A stretch of 64,000 nucleotides of DNA from Cyanobacteria bacterium CYA (GTDB taxonomy: Bacteria; Planctomycetota; Phycisphaerae; Phycisphaerales; UBA1924): NCBI GenBank assembly GCA_008363215.1, contig RHKP01000005.1, forward strand, positions 114,314 through 178,313. Reading direction: 5' to 3'. Below, in pieces: positions 9,205-17,520 of the stretch. The position numbers and the translations under genes were made by a program. Every line of letters starts with the position of its first letter. Position 1 is the stretch's first letter. The notes beneath the pieces were generated by a model, which was not told the origin of the DNA, made no database searches, and saw only the letters and a list, made by a program, of their open reading frames with translations.

Positions 9205-11133
9205 ATGAACAACCGCATCGCCTCACTCGTCGCCCTGGGGGTGGCCATTTTCGCTTCGGGCGCTTCTGCACGTCAGGACGCCGCGATCGAAGTCAGCCAC
9301 ACGAGGCCTTCGGCCCGCGAGTCCGACACCGGCGTCTCGGCCGTCGAACTCAACATGTACAACGACCACCTGACCATTCTGGCCAGTCCGTACATGGAAG
9401 GTCGCGTCCCCGGGTCGGCCGGCATGGAGCGGGCGATGGACTACGTCGAGTACTACTTTCGCCAGTACGGGCTCGAGCCGGCCTTCCCCACCACCACGAC
9501 CGGCGCTGACGGCAGCGAAGTCATCACTCCTCGCTCCAGTTTCCGCCAGCCCTTCCCGCTCGGAGGCTCGGAAAAGGCGACAGTGCAGAAACTTTCGTTT
9601 GACATCGCGGGCCACACGATCACGCTCAAACCCGGCACCGACTTCTCCGTCACTGGGCTGGGCGCGTCGGGCGAAGTCACCGGCCCGCTGGTCTTCGTGG
9701 GCTACTCGGTCAAAGACGGGCCCGACGGGTACCAGAGTTTCGAGAACGACGACCTTGCAGGCAAGATCGCGCTCATGTTCCGCTTCGAGCCGGTCAACGA
9801 AGAAGGCAACAGCCGCTGGGCGGAAGGTCGCGGGTGGTCACCCAAGGCCAACTTTGCCAGCAAGATGCAGGCGATCAAGGACTGCAACCCGGCCGGGGTA
9901 ATCATCATCAACACCCCGGGAACCTCGGACCCCCGGGCCGATCAACTCACCGACGTCGAGTCATCAGGTGGCCGGGTGCTTGACGTGCCGGTGCTCATGA
10001 TGACGGCCGATGCGGGCGAGCGCCTCGTCGCCGCCGCGGATCCCCAGAAGCGGTCGCTGCTCGACCTTCGCAAACTGGCTGACCAGGGGCGCATCATCGC
10101 GGACCTGACCGGCACGGGCAGCATGACGGGCAAGATTGAGCGTGAAGAAACGCTGGCCGAGAACGTCGGCGCGGTGATCCCCGGGCGAGGTGCTCTGGCC
10201 GACGAGTTCATCGTGATCGGCGCTCACCTCGATCACCTTGGCATGGGTTACTTCGGATCACGCTCCGGACCGGGCGAACTGCACCCCGGGGCCGACGACA
10301 ACGCCTCGGGCTCGGCCGGCATCCTGCTGCTTTCCGAGAAGTTGAAGCGGGACTACGACGCGCTGCCACCTGAGGCCGACGCTCGCTCGCTCCTCTTCAT
10401 CGCCTTCTCGGGTGAGGAATCAGGACTGCACGGCTCGCGCTACTACGCCAACAACCCGATCGTCCCGATCGATGACCACGCGATGATGATCAACTTCGAC
10501 ATGATCGGCCGCATCAAGGATAATCGCCTGAGCGTGTCAGGCTATTCCTCGGGCGAAGGCATGAAGGAGTGGTTGCAGCCGTTCTTCGCTGACACCCCGC
10601 TGACCGTGGTGCAGTCTGATCAGGTGAATGGCGCAAGCGACCACAGTTCATTCCTTGCCAAGCAGATTCCGGTGCTCTTCGGCATCATCGCCGACTTCCA
10701 CGCGGACTATCACACTCCGCAGGACGTGTCGGAGAAGATCAACCGTGAGGGCGCGGTAATGACAATGGACTTGTTTGAGAAGATCACACTCGCTGCCGCC
10801 CAGAGGCCGGAGCGATTCAGTTTCACCTCCCCGCAGCGCGAGCCTCGCCAGCAGACCTCCAGGAGCCAGATCAAAGTCCGCTTCGGCATTATGCCCGGAT
10901 ATGCCGAAGACGTCGAAGGGGTTCTGATCGAAGATGTGACTGCCGGCGGCTCGGCGGCGGAAGGCGGCGTGCAGGCTGGTGATCGCCTGATCCGCTGGGA
11001 CGGGCAGAAAATCGCGGACATCCAGGCCTGGATGGAAATGCTCAAGAAGCACAACCCGGGAGACAAGGTCAAGGTCGGCGTGCTGCGCGACGGCGAGGAA
11101 GTGACGCTGGACGTGACGCTCCAGGGAACGTGA
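9205..11133 (+). CDS. secreted M28-family zinc aminopeptidase with PA and PDZ domains
   Basis: Exported metallopeptidase of 642 residues. The ATG at 9205 follows AGGGAGCC and opens a signal peptide ending ...FASGASA. A PA-like insert occupies roughly residues 130-270 (VTGPLVFVGYSVKDG). The di-zinc peptidase core shows all five ligand motifs in order: GAHLDHLG (about 340), GADDNASGSA (363), FSGEESGLHGS (406), NFDMIGR (432) and FHADYHTPQD (498). The last 80 residues form a PDZ domain (EGVLIEDVTAGGSAAEGGVQ...GDRLIRWDG), common in bacterial homologues. It probably releases N-terminal amino acids from peptides in the periplasm or outside the cell. A strong hairpin follows the gene. Confidence 0.93.
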   Translation: MNNRIASLVALGVAIFASGASARQDAAIEVSHTRPSARESDTGVSAVELNMYNDHLTILASPYMEGRVPGSAGMERAMDYVEYYFRQYGLEPAFPTTTTGADGSEVITPRSSFRQPFPLGGSEKATVQKLSFDIAGHTITLKPGTDFSVTGLGASGEVTGPLVFVGYSVKDGPDGYQSFENDDLAGKIALMFRFEPVNEEGNSRWAEGRGWSPKANFASKMQAIKDCNPAGVIIINTPGTSDPRADQLTDVESSGGRVLDVPVLMMTADAGERLVAAADPQKRSLLDLRKLADQGRIIADLTGTGSMTGKIEREETLAENVGAVIPGRGALADEFIVIGAHLDHLGMGYFGSRSGPGELHPGADDNASGSAGILLLSEKLKRDYDALPPEADARSLLFIAFSGEESGLHGSRYYANNPIVPIDDHAMMINFDMIGRIKDNRLSVSGYSSGEGMKEWLQPFFADTPLTVVQSDQVNGASDHSSFLAKQIPVLFGIIADFHADYHTPQDVSEKINREGAVMTMDLFEKITLAAAQRPERFSFTSPQREPRQQTSRSQIKVRFGIMPGYAEDVEGVLIEDVTAGGSAAEGGVQAGDRLIRWDGQKIADIQAWMEMLKKHNPGDKVKVGVLRDGEEVTLDVTLQGT

Positions 11134-11160
11134 GACTGTCGGGGCAACCGAATCTCGCTC

Positions 11161-11196
11161 CGTCGACCCCGCTGCTCGGGGTCGACGCTTTCTGTC
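11161..11196 (+). terminator. terminator after the M28 peptidase gene
   Basis: A perfect 10-bp stem, CGTCGACCCC (11161-11170) with GGGGTCGACG (11178-11187), encloses a 7-nt loop and is followed by CTTTCTGTCTG. It begins 28 bases after the stop codon. The T-run is imperfect. Confidence 0.72.
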
Positions 11197-11589
11197 TGTG
11201 CCCTCGACATCCGGAGCGGCGTGCAAACCCGTTGCCATCACCCCGCCATGCGGACGTCCCTTGCGCAGCGTCTGCCCGGTGATGCCCTGACGCGGCGCGC
11301 CGGGTGCTGAAGCGGAACCACACCACCCGCCTCCCTGAGCGCAGAACCTTCCTCCGTCCCACCTACCAGACTCTCTTCCTCCCCACTGAACTCATCATCT
11401 TCCAGCGCGGCTCCGAGCACATGAAGGCGTCCCAACTCGCCATGCACCGCACAGCCTCGGGCGTCAAGCCGGAAGTCATCACGCACGCCGAACGCAACCT
11501 TGCTGAACTGGACAAGATCCTGAAGGAAAAAGGGCATCAACGCCGAGCCACTCGTCTCGGCTCCGGCACCCTGCGTTTCCCGCACGTTC
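11197..11589. other. region with no firm gene; one possible small ORF
   Basis: Between the M28 gene's terminator and the 3' end of the large metalloprotease gene no convincing gene is seen. A plus-strand frame beginning ATG at 11421 (MKASQLAMHRTASGVKPEVITHAERNLAELDKIL..., running to 11663) has a helical, charged first 40 residues that look protein-like. Its tail becomes Arg-rich and runs antisense into the neighbouring gene, so I consider it unlikely or decayed. Confidence 0.3.
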
Positions 11590-14517
11590 TCACGAGCACT
11601 CGGACGAGAAGAGGTTCAGGAATCGCAGCACGTCGAAGACGTCGAGCACGCCGTCCTCGGTGATGTCTGCCCGACCTGCATTGCTCGACCAGTCGTTGAG
11701 GAATCCGAGCACGTCGAAGATGTCGATCAGCCCGTCGGCGTTATAGTCACCCGGGCAGACCGGCGGGTCGAAACGCAGCCCGTCAAACCAGACGGTGAAG
11801 CCCGCGCCCCACGTGTCGACGTGGAGTTCGATCGACTGCACCTGCCCGGGATCGATCGTGCCGTGCACGGTGCGGGCCCACTCCGAACTGCCCGCCAGCG
11901 GGATGACGAACTCGCGCCACTGCCCGATCGCCTGGTTCATCGCGTCGTTGGTGGACCGCAACTCGATATAGCCTTCGAGTGAGCGGAGAATGACCCACGG
12001 GCTCCCGTCCTGGAAGCCGAAGTTCGGATTCACCGCGTAGGCACGCAGGTGGATGTTCTGCACAGCGCCGAGATCCCACGACGCGATGCGGTCGGCCGGG
12101 TACAGGGCTGAGTTGTCAAATCCACCCGTCGCGTGGTACTTGAGCGAGAAGTCCCCCACCTGGGCGAAGGGGTCGTCGGAGAGCGTGAGAACCCCGTCGG
12201 CCGCCCATGCGTCCCAACTGGCGGCGTTGCCCTCGGTCAGTTCCAGGGGTGGGAAGTACTGGGTACCTCCGCCGAGCGAGAGTGAACGCTCGAAGGTGGC
12301 CGTGCCGGTCTGCCCGCCCCAGTAGGCGTTGTTGACCTCGGTGACGTCCAGCCAGGCGTAATCGCTGCGGCCCTGATGCTCGACCTCGAAGAGCAGCAGG
12401 CTGTTGGTCCCGATGACAGCGACGTAGCCGAAGGGGTTGTCGCGCAGGGTATCACCGGCGTAGGTCGTGGGAGCGTAGGCGGGGTTGATGTCGACGTTGG
12501 GCACGAGCCACTCTCCGTTGGCATCGGTTACGCCGGAGAACTTCACCTGATTTGTGATGACTTCGCCGAGTCCGGGGCGTTCGGCCTTCTGGTACACGCG
12601 GACCTGCGCGCCGGCGAGCGGAGTGCCGTCGTACCCGACGAATCGCATCTTGACCTGATCGGGCATCTGGTAGAGGAACTGTCCGTAGTACCCGTGCGCA
12701 GTGTGCAGCCAGTGGTTCATGGCTCCGGCAGAGTGCTCCGAGAGGAAGTGCGAGACCCCGTTCATGAGATCAGACGCGGCGGCGTAGGGCTGGCCTGAGA
12801 CCTGATTCTGACCGGAACTGACATTGATGCGATAGATGTCGATCAGACCCAGTTGGTGTCCCATTTCGTGGAGCAGCCCGTAATCGAGGTCTTCGGACGA
12901 GTCGTAATACCCGGACAATCGCAGCGATCCGTCGCCGGCGTAGTAGCGGAATGGGAAGATGGCAAAGTTGATGCGCGCGGGGTCGGTCGGGTCGGCCGAG
13001 CCGTCATCGAGTTCAGCGAGCACGTCAAAGTGCACGCGCTTGTCACACCCGGCAGCCGCGAAGAGTTCATTGAATCGCTCCATATGGGCGTTGAGCCAGT
13101 CGAAGAAATCGTTGGTAATGGCATCGGGGTACGACGCCGACTGCTCGCGGAAGGACTCGACGTATGAGAGATCGGCGTAGGAGAGGAACGCGACGGAGAG
13201 ACTGGTGAGGCTGAAGTCGTTGTTGTCGGGGCGATCATCCACCGCGTCGATCTGGAATTGGATGTCGTGATCGAGCCCGTCCCAGGTCGTCGTCAGCGTG
13301 TACGTCGCGGTCTGGCGCGGATTGAGATCGAGATCCTGCGGCACCGAACTGACCGGAACCCCATCGACGGTCCAGGTGCCGTGCACGGTGCCGGAGAAGT
13401 GCTCCGAACCCCGATTCCGCACGGTCGCGGTGTAGGTGACGGTCTGTCCGACATTGGGCCAGCGCTGCGTGGAACCGGTCTGCCCGCTGCCGAGTCCGGT
13501 GGCAGCGGAGAAGGAGTAAGGCCCGTAGCCGCCGGGCTCTGTGATGGTGTAGTAGGTGTAGAGCGGGTCGTAGCGGGGAAAGCGCGGCGTGCGTGAAACA
13601 CAGACCACCTGCAGATCGAGTTCGTCAAAGGGGGTGTGCGGGCCGATGGCGCTGACCTCCAGGGCTTCTCCCCCGCCGGTGGAGACGGCCGTGACGGCGT
13701 AGAAGTAGGACACGCCATTCTCGGCCGTCGTGTCAACGAAAGAAGTGGCCTCAGGATCAAGAACGGTCCCGACGGGCGTCATGCCTTCGACCGAGTCGAA
13801 TGAGTCGGTGTCGCGGTAGACGTTGAAGCCGGCCAGGCTGCCGGAGAGGTCTTCATATTCGTCCCACAGAAGCGTGACTTGCCCGTTGCCGGCCAAGGCG
13901 CGGAGGTTTGACGGCAGGAAGAGCGGCACGCCAAAGGAGAGTCCGTCGAGGTAGAGACTGAACTGGTCCCCCCAGGTATCGGCGTGGATTTCGATGCCGC
14001 TGACGTTGTGCAAGTCAGGAGTTCCGGTGTCGGTGCGGCTCCAGAACGAGTCGCCGTTGTAGGGGATGACAAGTTCGACCCACTGCCCGATCGCGTCGTT
14101 GAGGATGTCCCATGCGGGCGTGTACTGAGCCGCGCCGGTGGGTGTGTGCAGCAGGAGCCAGGGGCTGGCGTTCTGGAAGGTGTCGTCGTTGTCGGCGTAG
14201 ACGTAGAGGCGCATGCCGATGGAGCCGTCGGCCAGCACGTCCCATGAGGCGGAGAGGTCGCCGGGTGTCCACAGCCATGTGTCGAAAGCGCCGCCGGTGT
14301 CGAAGCGGATGGATCGATCGCCCTCGATGACCTCGAAGCCGTCGTCGCTGACCGTGGCCCAGGATCCGTCGGCCTGCGCGGACCAGAGGACAGCGCTCCA
14401 TTCTGTGAGTTCGTCAGGCGCGGGCGGCGGGGAGGCGTGAGCAAACGCCACAAGCGTGCAGAACACAACCAGCGCCGGGCGCAGGCTCAGCGAGCGACGG
14501 AACGGAATCGAGTTCAT
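11590..14517 (-). CDS. large secreted metalloprotease-like protein with duplicated jelly-roll domains, Fn3, CARDB-like and dockerin-like parts
   Basis: 975 residues, exported. The ATG at 14517 follows GGGAG and starts a signal peptide ending ...CTLVAFAHA. In order: a carbohydrate-binding-like jelly-roll domain (about 40-205, WTPGDLSASWDVLADGSIGM... IGQWVELVIPY), a fibronectin III domain (about 210-300), a CARDB-like domain (VGQTVTYTATVRNRG...), and a protease segment with zinc motif HEMGHQLGLID, where the HExxH Glu and third-ligand region can be recognised. A Cna-B/peptidase-regulatory-like stretch (LAGAQVRVYQKAE) follows, then a second jelly-roll copy (IGQWREFVIPL... SIELHVDTWGAGF). It ends in two Asp-rich repeats (CPGDYNADGLIDIFDV and ADITEDGVLDVFDV) closed by Cys. 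The terminal pair resembles type I dockerin or calcium-binding anchors of planctomycetes. Substrate unknown. Confidence 0.85.
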   Translation of the reverse strand: MNSIPFRRSLSLRPALVVFCTLVAFAHASPPPAPDELTEWSAVLWSAQADGSWATVSDDGFEVIEGDRSIRFDTGGAFDTWLWTPGDLSASWDVLADGSIGMRLYVYADNDDTFQNASPWLLLHTPTGAAQYTPAWDILNDAIGQWVELVIPYNGDSFWSRTDTGTPDLHNVSGIEIHADTWGDQFSLYLDGLSFGVPLFLPSNLRALAGNGQVTLLWDEYEDLSGSLAGFNVYRDTDSFDSVEGMTPVGTVLDPEATSFVDTTAENGVSYFYAVTAVSTGGGEALEVSAIGPHTPFDELDLQVVCVSRTPRFPRYDPLYTYYTITEPGGYGPYSFSAATGLGSGQTGSTQRWPNVGQTVTYTATVRNRGSEHFSGTVHGTWTVDGVPVSSVPQDLDLNPRQTATYTLTTTWDGLDHDIQFQIDAVDDRPDNNDFSLTSLSVAFLSYADLSYVESFREQSASYPDAITNDFFDWLNAHMERFNELFAAAGCDKRVHFDVLAELDDGSADPTDPARINFAIFPFRYYAGDGSLRLSGYYDSSEDLDYGLLHEMGHQLGLIDIYRINVSSGQNQVSGQPYAAASDLMNGVSHFLSEHSAGAMNHWLHTAHGYYGQFLYQMPDQVKMRFVGYDGTPLAGAQVRVYQKAERPGLGEVITNQVKFSGVTDANGEWLVPNVDINPAYAPTTYAGDTLRDNPFGYVAVIGTNSLLLFEVEHQGRSDYAWLDVTEVNNAYWGGQTGTATFERSLSLGGGTQYFPPLELTEGNAASWDAWAADGVLTLSDDPFAQVGDFSLKYHATGGFDNSALYPADRIASWDLGAVQNIHLRAYAVNPNFGFQDGSPWVILRSLEGYIELRSTNDAMNQAIGQWREFVIPLAGSSEWARTVHGTIDPGQVQSIELHVDTWGAGFTVWFDGLRFDPPVCPGDYNADGLIDIFDVLGFLNDWSSNAGRADITEDGVLDVFDVLRFLNLFSSECS

Positions 14518-14752
14518 GCGATTCTCCCTCTGGATCTGGGGGCATTTGATTGTAGGCAAAATCGGCCGGGACACAACCGCCACGAGCAGCGCCACCAAGA
14601 TGTGCGCTCGTGGGCGGCGGTTCGGCGACTCGAACAATGTGTCCCGATAATTCGAGGAAAATGTGCGAACACAAGACGTACGGCGAGCGGGTTGGTCGGG
14701 ATGTCTAGCATTCAGCGTGAAAAACGAGCCAATACGCAACGCGGCCGATTCG

Positions 14753-15841
14753 ATGGCCGCTGTTCTCCGACCGGTGGCTGCGGCCTGCGCGCGAAGCCCG
14801 CGTGAGGGGACGTCCGCAATCTCCGGGCTGGGGTATTACCTTCCGACGGACGTGATCACGAACGCGGATCTGTCGACGTTGGTTGACACGAGCGACGAGT
14901 GGATCACGGAGCGGACAGGCATTCACTCGCGCCGGCGGGCCGACAAACTACATGCCACGAGCGACCTTGGTTTTTCAGCGGCGACGGCGGCGCTCGAAGA
15001 CGCGCACCTGACCGCCGACGACCTTGACATGATCCTGGTCGCGACGGCGACGCCGGACTCACCGGTGCCGGCAACGGCCTGCATCATCCAGAAGATGCTC
15101 GGCGCGTTGGGGGCGGCCGCGATGGACATCAACGCGGGCTGCTCGGGATTTCTGTACGGGCTGCACACGGCCGATGCGTTCGTGCGCGCTGGCGCGGCGC
15201 GAAACGTGTTGGTGATCGGTGCGGAGATCCTGACACGCGTGACGGACTATTCGGATCGGAGGACGTGCATTCTGTTCGGCGATGGCGCCGGCGCGTGCGT
15301 GGTGTCGAGGGCCGGGGCGTATGAGTTGCTCTACACCAGCGCCGGAGCCGACGGCACCCAACTGGACCTGATCAGTATTCCAGCAGGCGGAAGCCGCAAC
15401 CCGGCGTCGAGCGCGACGGTGGCCGAACGGCAGCACTATCTGAAACTGGACGGAGGTCGGGTGTTCCGCCAAGCGGTTCGCCGCATGGTCGAAGCCGGTG
15501 AGGCGGCGCTCAAGGCCACCGGGCTGACGTCCGATGACATCGCGTGGGCGATTCCGCACCAGGCCAATGCGCGGATCATCTCAGCGGTGGGCGAGCAACT
15601 CGGCATCGCGGTGCCGAAAGTAGTGATGGATGTGGCCGAGGTGGGCAATACGTCGGCGGCTTCGGTGCCGATTGCGCTGACACGGGCGCGCAACGCGGGG
15701 AGTTTTGCTCCAGGACAACGCGTGCTGCTGCTGGCGTTTGGCGCGGGGCTGACCTGGGCGTGCCAGATCGTGCGGGTGGGCGAAGCCCCGTCACGCGGGC
15801 GGCCGGCTGAAGCGCCGGCCGATTTTCCGGCACGGGGCTGA
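14753..15841 (+). CDS. fabH: 3-oxoacyl-ACP synthase III (FabH)
   Basis: Initiates fatty-acid elongation by condensing acetyl-CoA (or another acyl-CoA) with malonyl-ACP in the cytoplasm. Core motifs are SGLGYYLPTDVITN, SDEWITERTGI, the active-site Cys in DINAGCSGFLYG (about residue 130), His in IPHQANARI (about 269) and Asn in VGNTSAAS (about 299). It normally ends shortly after GAGLTWACQIVRV. Here 16 further residues (SRGRPAEAPADFPARG) follow, encoded by a perfect GC palindrome with a T-run. The start is uncertain: ATG 14753 is chosen, leaving a short extra N-terminal tail before SAISGLGYY. The gene is divergent from the large metalloprotease gene. Confidence 0.93.
   Translation: MAAVLRPVAAACARSPREGTSAISGLGYYLPTDVITNADLSTLVDTSDEWITERTGIHSRRRADKLHATSDLGFSAATAALEDAHLTADDLDMILVATATPDSPVPATACIIQKMLGALGAAAMDINAGCSGFLYGLHTADAFVRAGAARNVLVIGAEILTRVTDYSDRRTCILFGDGAGACVVSRAGAYELLYTSAGADGTQLDLISIPAGGSRNPASSATVAERQHYLKLDGGRVFRQAVRRMVEAGEAALKATGLTSDDIAWAIPHQANARIISAVGEQLGIAVPKVVMDVAEVGNTSAASVPIALTRARNAGSFAPGQRVLLLAFGAGLTWACQIVRVGEAPSRGRPAEAPADFPARG
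15801..15826 (+). repeat. GC palindrome inside the 3' end of fabH, terminator-like
   Basis: Arms GGCCGGC and GCCGGCC (15801-15807, 15814-15820) flank the loop TGAAGC and are followed by GATTTTCC. It lies within the last codons of fabH, so the gene reads through it. It may double as terminator, though the stop codon lies 18 bases beyond the stem. Confidence 0.6.
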
Positions 15842-15926
15842 GAGATTCCCGATCGCGGCACAGAGGGAATGCGACGGGGCCTGTTGCGGGCCTTGTACGA
15901 TCACCCGTGCGATAAGGAGTCTTGCG

Positions 15927-16580
15927 ATGGCTGCTTCGACGTTGAGGCGTTCCCTCACTGGCGCCTCGGTGGGTCTGCTGTGCCTGGCCGCCCCTCTTGC
16001 GGCTGCAAACAACGTGCAATGGGCCGACTGGACCGCCGCAAGCACCGGCATCGCCGGCTCGGCCAGCGGCACAATCGGCTCGATCAACGTGAACTTCTCA
16101 GGCGAGTTGTGGGGCGCACAGACGGCCGGCGGAACCAACTACTGGTCTCCCGGAACCGCCTACGTGAGCGGGAGTGTTTGGAACCCGCCCCCCGCGTCAG
16201 ACATTCTGCAATGCCAAGGCGCCACACCGAACACCTACACGATCACCTTCTCGCAGGCCGTGACGAATCCCTACATGGCCATCTGCAGCCTGGGAACTCC
16301 GGGCGTGTTGTCGGTGCTGACGTTCAACCAGCCGTTCACGATCCTCAGCCAGGGGCCTGGATACTTCGGGAGCGGGACCATGACGCAAGGTGCAGGCAAC
16401 ACACTGCTCGGCTCAGAGGGCTACGGCGTCATCCAGTTCATCGGGACGATGACCAGCATCACCTGGACCGACCCGCAGTGGGAACGCTGGCACGGGTATC
16501 AGGTTGCTCTGGTTCCGGCGCCCGGCGCGGCGGCACTGCTGGGGCTGGGGTCGGTGCTGTGCGGGCGGCGCCGGCGCTGA
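15927..16580 (+). CDS. exported PEP-CTERM-like protein of unknown function
   Basis: 217 residues. The start at 15927 has a clear AAGGAG Shine-Dalgarno sequence. The N-terminal signal peptide ends ...LAAPLAAA. The body is rich in Gly, Thr, Ser and aromatic residues (predicted beta sandwich), with only two Cys after the signal. The C-terminus VPAPGAAALLGLGSVLCGRRRR has the three-part form of a PEP-CTERM sorting tag: Pro-rich motif, hydrophobic segment, Arg cluster. Such proteins are thought to be cleaved and anchored by exosortase in the cell envelope. The exosortase itself is not in this window. Confidence 0.78.
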   Translation: MAASTLRRSLTGASVGLLCLAAPLAAANNVQWADWTAASTGIAGSASGTIGSINVNFSGELWGAQTAGGTNYWSPGTAYVSGSVWNPPPASDILQCQGATPNTYTITFSQAVTNPYMAICSLGTPGVLSVLTFNQPFTILSQGPGYFGSGTMTQGAGNTLLGSEGYGVIQFIGTMTSITWTDPQWERWHGYQVALVPAPGAAALLGLGSVLCGRRRR

Positions 16581-16728
16581 AATCCAAGGGGGCGGAGTTC
16601 ACAGACACGACCCTGGCCGGCCCGAGATCGCTTCAAGTTCAGGTCAGGATAACGCGCTGTGTTCGTACTCCGGGGCTCGCCTCTGGGACAAGTCGCCTGA
16701 CCCGACTGTCCGCACAGTACCCGCAGTG

Positions 16729-16758
16729 TTGACCGAACTCACGAAAAGCCGATATACT
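16729..16758 (+). promoter_or_regulatory. sigma70-type promoter of the metal-efflux locus
   Basis: TTGACC (16729-16734) and TATACT (16753-16758) are separated by 18 bases. The -10 box overlaps the 17-bp operator at 16754-16770, the arrangement expected for a repressor that occludes RNA polymerase. Transcription would begin near 16765, only a few bases before the ATG at 16769, which implies a nearly leaderless message. Confidence 0.6.
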
Positions 16759-16770
16759 CCCCGGTAGTAT
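16754..16770 (-). promoter_or_regulatory. predicted CsoR operator 1 (ATACT-N7-AGTAT)
   Basis: The inverted repeat ATACTCCCCGGTAGTAT has 5-bp arms around a G/C tract. Read on the minus strand it is ATACTACCGGGGAGTAT, identical at 15 of 17 positions to the site before csoR at 24473-24489. A run of Gs between A/T-rich half sites is the known style of CsoR-family operators. It overlaps the -10 box and the start codon of the first gene of the locus. Confidence 0.65.
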
Positions 16771-17248
16771 GTTGGCGCACAGTCCGCAAGTTCGGAACCT
16801 CATCGCGGTCTTCGTGGCCGTGATGGTTCCGTTTTGTTGCTGCAACCTTCGGGGGCTCCTCGGCGCCGGTCCGTCTTGCGAGGGTAGATCCGCCTCGACG
16901 GCTTCGTCCGTCACCAGCGGGTCGGCCGCGCCACTGGATCACCGCGAAGCGACGCACTCGTGCTGCCAGGCGACCTCCTCCGGCGATGATGAACACGCCG
17001 GTTCGGCGCCGAAACGTGGCCCAGCCGACGAACGTGGCTGCACGTGTGACAAGTCCGGCGGGAAAATGCTCTCGGGCGAGCAGATAGGTTTGGAGATCCC
17101 TCCGCAGGTGGCGATCGCCGTCATCGAGTGGCTCCCGTTCGCGGAGTTGCGGCCGATCGAAACGTGCGGAGTTCGTGAACCCGCCTCTCAGGCGGTCGAG
17201 CGACCGCAGACGTCGCTTGTGCGCATGCATTGCGCGCTCATCGTGTAG
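16769..17248 (+). CDS. Cys- and His-rich exported protein heading the metal-efflux locus
   Basis: 159 residues; no named family recognised. An N-terminal hydrophobic segment (RNLIAVFVAVMVPFCCC) contains a CCC cluster that could serve as lipidation or metal site. It is followed by a Cys/His-rich stretch (SCEG..., HREATHSCCQATSSGDDEHAG..., GCTCDK) that resembles a metal-binding linker, and then a short hydrophobic segment (IPPQVAIAVIEWLPF). The ATG overlaps the predicted operator, so translation may begin on a near-leaderless transcript; ATG 16823 is an alternative. Its place before tolC-like, cusB and cusA genes suggests a periplasmic metal chaperone or sensor, by inference only. Confidence 0.6.
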   Translation: MLAHSPQVRNLIAVFVAVMVPFCCCNLRGLLGAGPSCEGRSASTASSVTSGSAAPLDHREATHSCCQATSSGDDEHAGSAPKRGPADERGCTCDKSGGKMLSGEQIGLEIPPQVAIAVIEWLPFAELRPIETCGVREPASQAVERPQTSLVRMHCALIV

Positions 17249-17520
17249 TCCGTTGGCGTCGGTGCTCTGCGTCGTCTTTGGACGCCGTCCGTCAGAGCCC
17301 GCGAGCCGGCTGCGCCAGGCGGCCCCACCAACCCGCATCGGATCTTCGCGTTGGCGCGGTCCCTCGTCCATTCCCCCGGGCGGCGGGAGATACTCATGAG
17401 CGTTTGCTCGATCCTCATTGGCGCCGCGCCTGACGCGAGTAGTGCTTCGCGGCCGGACGCCGTCTGACCCGCACACCAAGTCCCCGGCGAACCCAAGGTG
17501 AACCCGAAGTGAGGCACTCG

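Noticed and set aside
11238..11585. Minus-strand ORF of 115 codons after the M28 gene
   Set aside because: No homologous-looking core, overlaps an equally doubtful plus-strand ORF, and lacks an SD sequence.
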